A stretch of 64,000 nucleotides of DNA from NCBI GenBank assembly GCA_038363925.1, contig JAQQWL010000016.1, positions 1,178,001-1,242,000 of the forward strand, read 5' to 3'. The stretch's first letter is position 1. Every line of letters begins with the position of its first letter. Positions 55,066-64,000 of this stretch are shown piece after piece. The translations under genes were made by a program, and so were the position numbers. The stretch is from Apiospora phragmitis. Its lineage: Eukaryota > Ascomycota > Sordariomycetes > Amphisphaeriales > Apiosporaceae. Under the pieces are notes generated by a model that worked only from the letters and a program-made list of their open reading frames with translations, was not told where the DNA came from and did not search any database.

Positions 55066-56449
55066 CCTCCGGTTTATCTATCGCAATAATGGAGCTGCTA
55101 AAAGTGAACTGCTACAGTGTACCAGTAGCTATTAACCACTTAGGTAGATATGGATACGAATAAAGCATTGCTTTCAGACTTAGGCGGAAAATAGAGTTAG
55201 GGGTAGTTTTACGCGAAATAGAAGCTCCGAATGTGGCTCTATAAAGCTAAAAATAAATATTTATAAAAACCTTTTTTTAACGAATTTACCCTGTTTTTTT
55301 CCCTTTTAAAATTTTCTTAACTCGGTTAATAAACGGTTTTTTATATATAAATCTTTTTATTCTTATTTTATTATTAATTATTATTTTTTTATAATTTTTA
55401 TTAAAGTTTAAATAATTTATTTAATATAAATAAATATAACTTTTTTAAATCGTCGTAATCGATTTAATATTAAAGCTGTTTTTAATTTTATTATTTAAAA
55501 TAAATTATTAAAACGATTTATTATTAATAAATATATTATTCGTAAAAAGTTTTAACGAAAAAATAAAAAGGTTTATAAACGAGAAATAAAACTTTAAAAA
55601 TTATATATTATTAATTATTAAAGAGAGTATAAGCTTTTAATTTAAATAAATATACGTTACGATTTCTCGAATTTAATTCTTATAATATATAAATAATAAA
55701 ACATTTTACCGAATTTATCGGAATAATTATATTAAAAAGGTTTAATAAAATGGGAAAAATTATTACTGAAAGCGTTAAGAATAAGATACGACGATTTTAT
55801 AATATATAAAAATATAATATAAAGTTAATATTCCGAAAAAAGTTAAGCTTTTAATAACGTTAATAAATTAAGTTTAATATATTTACTTAATTAATAATTA
55901 TTATAATTAACTTATAATTAATATATAGACGAGGAGCTAGTAGATAAGTTAAGAATTTTAAAAGAGAAGCGCCGGTTAACTTTTTTTATAATAATAAATT
56001 ACGTTCACTTATAAAAATAATTCTAAACTCGTAATTATTATAATTATATATATAAAAATAATTAAATAAATAATATTAATTTATTTAATATTTATCATTT
56101 TATATTAATACGATTTAAAAAAGTTTATTAAGTTATTTATAAAATTAAAGACTAAATTTTAATAATTCGTTATAATTTCGATATTTATTAAATATATATA
56201 CTTTAAAATATTATTTATATAATTAATTAAAAAAATAAAGAGTTAAAATTAAAATAAAATTTAAACGAGAATATATTAAAGGTATATAAATTACGTTAAA
56301 AAAATATATTATAATATTTTAAAATAAATTTTTTAATTAATATAATAAATTTAAATACTTTTTAATTAAAAAGATTAAAAGAGAAAATAGTTTATTACCT
56401 TTATTCGCTTAACTTATCTTATATTAGCTCGTAAATTTTCTATCCGCTT

Positions 56450-56715
56450 AAACGTTTAAAGAATTTAAGACGGTAGACTAGATCCTTGCCTTAATACCTC
56501 GGCCGGGTAAAAGCTATAGGATCCTAAAATAGGCGAATAATAAGCTCGACTAGCCAGTCTTTCCCGAATAGTTTGCCGAAGGGCCGAAAAATAAACTAAA
56601 GAGTCTTAATTCTTAGGGAACCTAGGCCTTTATATAGGCTGTACGCGCTGGCTTTCCCGAAGGTATGGGCCTATATACTTCTCGACGCGAAGTATTAATT
56701 AAAATAAATAGTACG
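56450..56715 (-). repeat. LTR-like island with TATA box
   Basis: A GC-balanced island within the RIP block. Read on the minus strand it begins near a TACTTCGCGTCGAGAAG inverted motif, contains a core promoter-like CCTATATAAAGGCC and then C/G-rich leader sequence, the layout of a retrotransposon LTR. The ends could not be fixed and no partner copy lies in the window. Confidence 0.35.
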
Positions 56716-57429
56716 TGTCTTTTTTTTATCGATTTTATATTATTAATTAACGCGGTAAGTTTAAATAACGGCTATTTTATAAGCTAAGTTATAAAGTTTA
56801 CTATATATAAAAATTTAAAAACTTTAATAAAATATTATTTAATAAATTTAATTAATATTAATAAAATTATAAGCTTTTTTTAATTTAAAACCCCGGCGTA
56901 ACTTTATTAAAAATTTTCGATCGGTATTTATAAAAAAAGACCCTAATTTCTTATTAATATTACCGGTTAAATAAAGAGAAATTTTATATAATTAGTACGA
57001 GTATAGCGAAGTTATATTATAAATTAAAGTATTTTTTTACGAGATAAATATAATCGGCCTTAAAAAAGACCGTAAATATTTAATAACTTAAAAAAACTAG
57101 CTTTATAAATAAAAAAGTTAATTAATAATTAATATATTAAAAACTTATTAATAAAATTATAGCCCCGTTTTATATTCCGAAAGTAAGTAAAAAATAAAAG
57201 ATTAGCGCCTAGTTTAATTTAACCGTATTTATTATATAATACCTAAGCGCGTTCGTCTCGCCGTTTTTTTATCGAACCGAGTAATAGCGTATAATAATAT
57301 ATAGGTTACGGCTTTATACGACTTAATTATATTACGAATAAATAATTATTATATTATATGTTAAAAAACGCTACGGCCTTTTAATAACCGTTATTTTATA
57401 GCTTTTTATAGTTAAAAGATAAAGAGGTA

Positions 57430-57636
57430 TGTTAGAACAGCAGGAACTGAGGTTTTCCATATTACTCCAAAAGGGGTGCCACGTGCCTACGCGCACGAAC
57501 CCCTTTCCTGTTTCATTAAGAGGGGCATACGATGCCCCTCGTAGCTCGTACTGAAGATAGATATGAACAACAGAATAAGAACGATTGAACCCCGATTAAA
57601 ACCGGAACCACCGTACGTACGAGAGCCCATTCAACA
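57430..57636. mobile_element. Solo LTR, 207 bp, with 5 bp target duplication
   Basis: The element begins TGTTAGAACAG and ends TTCAACA (TGTT...AACA terminal inversion) and is flanked on both sides by AGGTA (57425-57429 and 57637-57641), a perfect 5 bp target-site duplication. It contains two strong hairpins (AGGGGCAT-ACG-ATGCCCCT and AAAGGGGT...ACCCCTTT). Its base composition is normal, in contrast to the RIP-mutated DNA on both sides, so it probably inserted after the surrounding DNA was mutated. The lack of internal retrotransposon sequence marks it as a solo LTR left by recombination. Ty1/copia-type elements have similar LTRs, but the family is not proven. Confidence 0.85.
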
Positions 57637-57742
57637 AGGTAAGTAATATATACCCTTATTTATTTTATTATCGAAATTTTTACTTAATTTTTTTAAATTA
57701 GAATTTCGGTTACGAAAAAATAAAAACATATATATAATTATA

Positions 57743-57795
57743 AGTACCCTAACCACTTAACCGTCCTACCACATAAGCAGCCACCTAAACTTAAC
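57743..57795 (+). repeat. Left terminal inverted repeat of the Fot1-like element
   Basis: Contains CCCTAACCACTTAACCGTCC and pairs with the right arm at 59625-59676 in inverted orientation. Confidence 0.9.
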
Positions 57796-59624
57796 ACTAT
57801 ATAATATCGTAACCCAAGTTTATTTTACTAATAACTATTTGAAAAAAAATCGTAAAATTACAACTTTATCGAATTTCAACTTTAATATAGCTGGCAACAT
57901 CAGAATCGCTTTCCGAATCTGAGCTAATAACCTAGATCGCCTTATCTTTACCCGATTTATCCTAAGGGTCATACTACTAGCCTATTATTCCATCCTTAAC
58001 TACTATTATATCCTATATTATAATAAAGGCCCGATTAGGGTCTTTAACCGCCCGACGGGTCTTAAGCTTACGTGCTTTATTTAACTCGGCCTGTAAACGG
58101 TCCCTCTCTTATTCTAATCCAGCTAACTAGGCGTTTAAAAAATCGAGCCCCTTTCCTAGCTTACGGAATAATAGCCTCCTATAAGTACTATTAAGCTAGA
58201 CATCCCTATTCCGGGCTAGGGCTTCGATATAACGTATTTACCGGGAGCTAGTAGGTATAAGCGCTTCCTAGATAGGGGTCTACTAGTCGTCAGGTTATTT
58301 AAGGCGTAAAGGGACCACTTCTTAACTACGGCCCTGCTCGTATCTACGTAGCCGGGAGTTCAAGGGCTTAAAGATATCCCGTGGGTAAATTCCGGTAGCT
58401 TGCCACCCGTTAGCTATTACTTTAAGCTTAAAGGCTAACTTCCGAGCTTTATATTACGCTTAAATAAAGTTAGCCTTATTTATATTTATATTAAATATTA
58501 ATTAATAGCGAAGAGTTAAATAATTTTAAATTTTTTATTTTAATATAAAAAATAGATTTAAATTTAAAAACTACAACACGTAAAAAGTATATACTAGGAA
58601 ATATAATAACTAAACCTTATTAATTATATATTTAATTATAAAATAGTTTTATACGTAATTACTATAGCCGTCTAAAATAAGTAACCGTTATTACTCCGAG
58701 TTTTCCGGTTTTATCCATAATAGGTAAATATTTCGTAACTATATTATCGCTAATTCGTTATTAATTTATCTTTTAAATAAATAAACGAATAATTAATTTT
58801 TAATATTTATCCGTAGGTTATAAAAATCGTTACCGCGGTTTAAAAACTATTACTATTATACGCTTACGCTTTTAAAAATAATTAAAAAGAGTAAAATAAT
58901 ATTATCTATACTTATAAACTTTATAATAATTATTTATTTATAATAAACGGTATTTTAAATAAAAATCCTAACTAATTTAGCCGGGTTAATTATATAATAA
59001 TTATTATTTAAGTTTATAATATTATTAATTTTATTTATATTATAAATAAATCGGGAGGAATATTTTTAATAAAATTTTAATTTAAAATTAAAAAAAAGCT
59101 AGATATTTTCTTCGAATATATAATAAAGGCGCCGGAAATTTATCGTTATAACTAATATAGTTTTAAGCTTAAGATAACAGGTAATAAATCTCCTTACCTA
59201 ATAGATTCTAAAGGGCAGGGCGGGCTGGTCCGTTTTAAATAGCCGGGCGACGAATAGCCGGAACACGTTATGCTTAAGGGTAAGGCTTAACTGCGCTTAT
59301 CGAATAGCCCAGGTCTCAAGATATTCCTCCTAGGTAGAAAAGAGGGTCTTAACGGACTCCTTAGACTCGGTCCGAGTCGGTCTGCCCTTAATTCTATCCC
59401 GTAAAGTGGCTCGGGGTACCTTGAGTCTCTTAAAGACTACACGTTCAGATTCGCCAGCTTATACGGCCAAAATAGCACGCTAAATAGCGGATTCGGGGGT
59501 TAGGATGGGCATGGCTAAAAAGCACGAGAAACAACGATTCTGGCAATATCCTCTAATTATTAATGAGCGGGTTGGATACAGACTTATATACGAAAAAAGG
59601 GTTAGGGGGCTTCGCTTATCGATA

Positions 59625-59676
59625 GTTAATTTAGGTGGCTGCTTACGTGGTAGGACGGCTAAGTGGTTAGGGTGCT
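59625..59676 (-). repeat. Right terminal inverted repeat of the Fot1-like element
   Basis: Read on the minus strand it contains CCCTAACCACTTAGCCGTCC, matching the left arm except for RIP-type transitions. Confidence 0.9.
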
Positions 59677-62600
59677 TAATCGGTTTTTTTATTTTTAAAA
59701 ACATAATTTTACCGAATTTTATTTTTTATATAATTTATAAATTATTAATAAAGAAAAATAAGAAAATTATTATTAATATTACATTAATAATAAAGCCTTT
59801 TTATTACGATATAATTTAATTAAATTTCGCCACGCCGTTACTTATATCGAATATTATTTAACTTATTTTCGTAATACCCTACTCTCGACGAGTTAAAGAA
59901 TAAAGTAATTTCTTAACCTCTTTACTTAAAAACGTTATATTTTACGCTACGTATCTAAATTTATTATAAGCTAGGAGGACTCGATCTCGATTCTATACCT
60001 ATATCTCTTATATTTATCTATTTTCGTTTACCGACCTAATTTAGTCTATCACCTCGACGATACTTACGAGATTAAAGGGCTCACTATTAAGGTCGAAAAA
60101 AATAAACCCTAAATATAAGAATACTTAAATAACAAAGCCGAACATTATTACCGCTAGGTAAGCTTATAAAATCGATTTTATACTTAATTACGGCTATAAA
60201 TACTTATACCTTTTCGGGAATTTAAAATTAAAAGTAAGAAATTCTTAATTAAATAATTATTAACGCGTAAAAAAATAACGATAATTTTTTTTAGGTTTTT
60301 TTTAATACGCCTTATTTATTATAATTAAAGTTCTCGTTTAATAATATATTAAATATTATTATTTTATTAAAAATACCTAATATATCTTCGTTTATTTAAA
60401 ATAGCGTAGAATTCTCGCTTATTAATAAACCCGGCGAAGATATACTATTACTCGGCATGTTTAATCTACGGCTTAAGTAGCTATCCGTTAACTTTAAGTA
60501 ATCTTTCTTAATAGAAACACTTTTAGCTTTTAATACGAATTAAGATTTTATTATATTAAACTCTATCGGGGAAAACTAAATAAAATCGGTTAACGCAACC
60601 GATATTACTATAAAAATACCGGGGCTACTTAATAAAAAGCAGGATATTTAATAAGTAAAAAAATTACTTATTAAATAAAAAAGGGTCGAACTATTTAATA
60701 CTTTATTAAATAATAAAGCTTTAAAAACAAAAATAACTTATAAGAAATTATAATTAATATTAATTTAGATATAATTAAAGATTTCGACGCGAGCTTTTAA
60801 AGTAATAACGCCGGCGTCGAGCTAATTAATAAGCGGCTACGGAATAAAAAGAGTAAATACTTTATTAAATAATTAAATCGCTCTTAAAAAAAGAACTTAT
60901 AGCTTAAGGTAATAAATAGTAAATAAGAGCGTATTTTAAATTTTAAGAGAGGCTTTTTAAAACTACGAAAAAAAATTAAGAAGCGACGCGCGCGTAAACT
61001 ATAAACTCGACGTTAAAATAGGTTAAATAGTAATTAAATAAGTTAGATATAAAGGTTTTCTTATAAGATTATTTAATTTACTTATATTTTTATTAATATA
61101 CGGATTTAAAGTTACTGGGGTTAAATATTAGAAATATAATAATAATACTAATAATACTCTATTTACTACCCCTTTAACTTGCTAGCTAATCTTATATAAG
61201 AGAACAGGTAGCTATTAATAATTAGTAGCTTATACTTATAATAAGAACTATATTTAATATTTATATAATACCTAAACTAGGGGTATAAGAGCTATATAAA
61301 ATAGTTACCCTTTTCGATATCGTATTATTAAAATATTAATTATTTACTTAATTTTACTATAAGTAAAATACTTATTAAGGGTATAATAGGTTTATATTAA
61401 CATCCTCGGGCGAGATAGATAATAAAATAATAGAAGCCTTATACTAGTAGCTAGCTTATAACTATTTATAATAATAGGGTACTAAACACCACGTAACGAT
61501 ATTAATATATATATAGAAGTCCGTATTTTAATATATTTATTATTTATTTTTAATAATGCTCTTTTATTATGAGTTTAATATATAATAGTTTAGTACTAAA
61601 TATTAGGGTATTCTAGTACGTATATAAGCTGAATTTAAATATATTTATAATTTACTTTTAAATATAAGTTATTCGTTAATTCTACTATATATTAATATAA
61701 GGGGTAGCATAGGACGACAAGAATAAGGGTAACTATAAGGGAATAGTAATAATATATATAATTAAATATTTAGTAATTAGATCGTTAATGAGGCTAAAAA
61801 ATAAATTAGGCGTAAATTTCTTAAAAGATATCTTATATTATTTTTTATAAAGCTTCTTTTTTTATAGCTTATATTATAAAATCGTTATAATAAAAATAAT
61901 AAAAGAAATTTAAATAGTAATTCTTTTTTTTTATTAACTTAAACTCCATAACGTATATTTAATATATACGATTTATAAAAAGCTCTTTATATTTATTATT
62001 ACGCGTAAATAATCTTCTTCTCCTGCCGCTTGTTCAGGTTTTTCTCTCGTAAGTAAACGGGTAAGGCCTTTAGAAAGTACTTGGTGCGCCCTGTATGAGG
62101 CTTTTAATAAACGTGTAGGTTTAGGTGGGAAATGTAATTATCGTGGCGATTAAACGGCTTTTTTTTATAAAAAGGGTATTATAAACTTATTAAAAAGATA
62201 TGTTTTTTATATTATATTTATATAAATTAAATTATAAATAAAGGGATAAAAAAAAGAAGAAAAGAAAAAAAAGTTTAACGAAGGCGGTAAATTTTTTACG
62301 TATTAATATAACGTTAAAGGTACTTTTTATACTTATAGACCTTCTCGTTTATATAACCGGGCTAGTTATACCGATATCGTGGCTTAATAATATTAATTAC
62401 CGAGATACTTTTTTCGTTAATACCGACCTTGGTATAATTACCGTCGTAGCCTTTACGTTATATTTCGTAAAGTTTTATCGTATATTTTTAGGCGCGTTTA
62501 ATATTTACTTTTTTAATATTGCTTAATAGTATAAAGCTTATAATGAGCGCCGATTTCGTTTTTAAACCTAAGCCTTAATTATGAGGGTCTTTAGGGATGC

Positions 62601-64000
62601 TGTTGTTGCTATTAAAGCTCGGGTGTATATTATTCGCCGCTATCGCCCCGGCTATATAAAAGTGTTAGAGAGGATTATAATAGCTCTCCGATGTGATATC
62701 CTGTAAAGGCCAGATATTATATTTATTTAGAAAGTTATACGAGGGTACGTATATCGGGGGTGAAGGTATAGATAAGTCCGGTAGGTAGTCCGGTAGGGGA
62801 TACTATTATAATAACTAAAGGTTGGCCGACGCGACGGGGAACGCAGATGGCGGTAGTGAAGCTTCCGATATATAATTATAATTATTTAAAATAAACAGCT
62901 GATTTAGGCCCGGCCTCGGTATTAAATTATTTAAAAATAAGTTATTATAATAAAAAGGCGTATATTTAAATTTAAAATTAATAATAAAATAATATTTATA
63001 AAGGTTATAAATAATAATAAGTATTTAATATTTTATATTCGTTATAAAAGAAACCTTAAGCTTAACCTCTTATTTTATAAATATAAAAGGTTATTAATCG
63101 AGTAAGGAGTAACCTAAATATTAGTTTATATAAGTATAAAAAAAGGTAATAAAAAAGCTTAAAAATAAAGAATAAGAGATAAGTTAATAAATTAAAGTAT
63201 TATTTATTATTTTTAAATAATATAAAAAAGTAAAGGGTTTATTTAATATAGACTTATACAGATAAATATAAATATCGTAAGTAAATTAAATATATATAGC
63301 TCGTAAAGCTTTATATAACGTAAGCGTAGTCTTTATACTCTTTATATACCACTATTTATTTTAAGGTAATTAGCGGTTCTTTCTTTTATCTTAATTAGCT
63401 TAGTAATATACCTACACTATCCTCTATAATCTTATCTCGAAAGTCTTACGTTTATAAGTATCTCATAACCAGGATTATTACGAAAAAGAGTTCTGAAAAA
63501 AAGCCTTACTTACGAGTTAAAGTCGTAAATCTTCTTCTTATCTAGGTCGACGAAATACTTAGTTTTTAACGAGGAATATTACCTTTTTAAAGAGATATAA
63601 CGTAGCTTTAAGTCGTCTCGGAAATATAAGATGCTAGTTTAAAAACCATTTTAATAAATAAATTTCTTTAAACTATCGAGATAAAGTATAGACCTAAAAG
63701 GCTAACGAATAGTTAAGGTAATACGATATCTTAGAAACTAAACAACTTTATGGACGGTTTTCTTCGCATAAAGATCATTTCCGGTAAAGTTCCCAGGATT
63801 GTAATCTCTAAGTAACCATATGAGAAAAAGATTTACCTGCCGCCTATCCGTAACATCCTAAAAGGGATTATTATAAAGAAGGTCGAGATCATAACTAATT
63901 AGTATTATATTTCTTTTCTTTTCGCGACCGTATATCTTTTAAAAATAGGAGAAGTCGGCCTGAGCTAAGATGCTCGCCTAGACATGACTATGCTTAAACT

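Larger units (their letters stand above)
57743..59676 (-). mobile_element. Fot1/pogo-like DNA transposon, RIP-inactivated
   Basis: A 1934 bp element bounded by inverted repeats of about 53 bp (57743-57795 and 59625-59676) and by TA on both sides (57741-57742 and 59677-59678), the expected Tc1/mariner-pogo target duplication. The two arms differ at only three base positions plus one single-base indel; all three base differences are transitions of the RIP type. On the minus strand the transposase relic starts at ATG 59512. It reads MPILTPESAI-stop-RAILAV-stop-AGE and continues with a helix-turn-helix type segment (VVFKRLKVPRATLRDRI), as in pogo/Fot1 transposases. The 3' end encodes a Lys/Arg-rich segment (ERDRLQAELNKARKLKTRR), with many stops that are one C-to-T change from CAA/CAG. 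Size and structure match Fot1-type elements of ascomycetes. Confidence 0.85.
55230..64000. repeat. RIP-degraded AT-rich repeat block
   Basis: Composition changes abruptly at about 55.2 kb to very AT-rich DNA dominated by TpA, with CpA and TpG strongly depleted while CpG is still frequent. This is the expected product of repeat-induced point mutation (C-to-T at CpA on either strand), not of CpG deamination. Apart from one frame at 59480-59819, no long open frame survives. Less mutated islands occur at about 56.45-56.7, 57.4-57.65, 57.9-58.4, 59.2-59.7, 62.0-62.15, 62.55-62.9 and 63.75-64.0 kb. They represent different transposon remnants; three are annotated below, the others I could not identify. 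No rDNA or telomere repeats were seen. Confidence 0.9.

Noticed and set aside
59505..59819. Plus-strand 104-codon frame as a gene
   Set aside because: It lies across the right end of the Fot1-like element, antisense to the transposase, and runs into AT-rich RIP sequence.

Overview
The window is nuclear DNA of a filamentous ascomycete, most likely a Sordariomycete. The evidence is short introns (about 50-110 bp) with CTAAC/CTGAC-type branch sites, a grg-1/ccg-1 family gene, fungal forms of SWI1, UTP6 and CWH43, a fungal terpene synthase, and a terminal block of AT-rich DNA carrying the signature of repeat-induced point mutation (RIP). No rRNA, tRNA or CRISPR was recognised.

Layout. 1-15 kb: a left-truncated histidine acid phosphatase, an acyl-protein-thioesterase-like hydrolase, a damaged multi-pass membrane protein gene, a conserved fungal protein of unknown function, the glucose-repressible gene grg-1, an EXPERA/emopamil-binding-like protein and a small secreted protein. 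16-26 kb is the accessory core: an eight-exon class I terpene synthase, a convergent capsular-polysaccharide-type glycosyltransferase, an Argonaute gene broken by three in-frame TAA codons, and a six-exon phosphate transporter. 26-31 kb is poor in genes apart from a Pro/Thr-rich single-pass membrane protein. 31.7-47.6 kb is mostly housekeeping: SWI1 (ARID subunit of SWI/SNF), an EVE-domain protein, UTP6 and CWH43, with a 5.6 kb gap upstream of SWI1. 47.9-55 kb is accessory again: an M13 peptidase relic, a cytochrome P450 with two apparent frameshifts, an amidase lacking its nucleophile, and a protein of unknown function that ends at the edge of the repeat block. From about 55.2 kb to the end is RIP-degraded repeat DNA. 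It contains a Fot1/pogo-like transposon with both terminal inverted repeats, an LTR-like island, and a well-preserved 207 bp solo LTR with a perfect 5 bp target duplication.

Theme. Genes near the repeat block show loss of function in several ways: CAA/CAG to TAA/TAG nonsense changes (Argonaute, M13 relic, transposase), lost catalytic residues (amidase, esterase, terpene synthase Asp-rich motif) and single-base frameshifts. The nonsense changes fit RIP or RIP-like C-to-T mutation at CpA. Most of the frameshifts are single extra bases, some in homopolymer runs, so assembly error must be excluded before they are treated as biology. The most notable locus is the Argonaute: an RNA-silencing gene whose catalytic residues look intact but whose reading frame is stopped three times by the mutation type that silences repeats.
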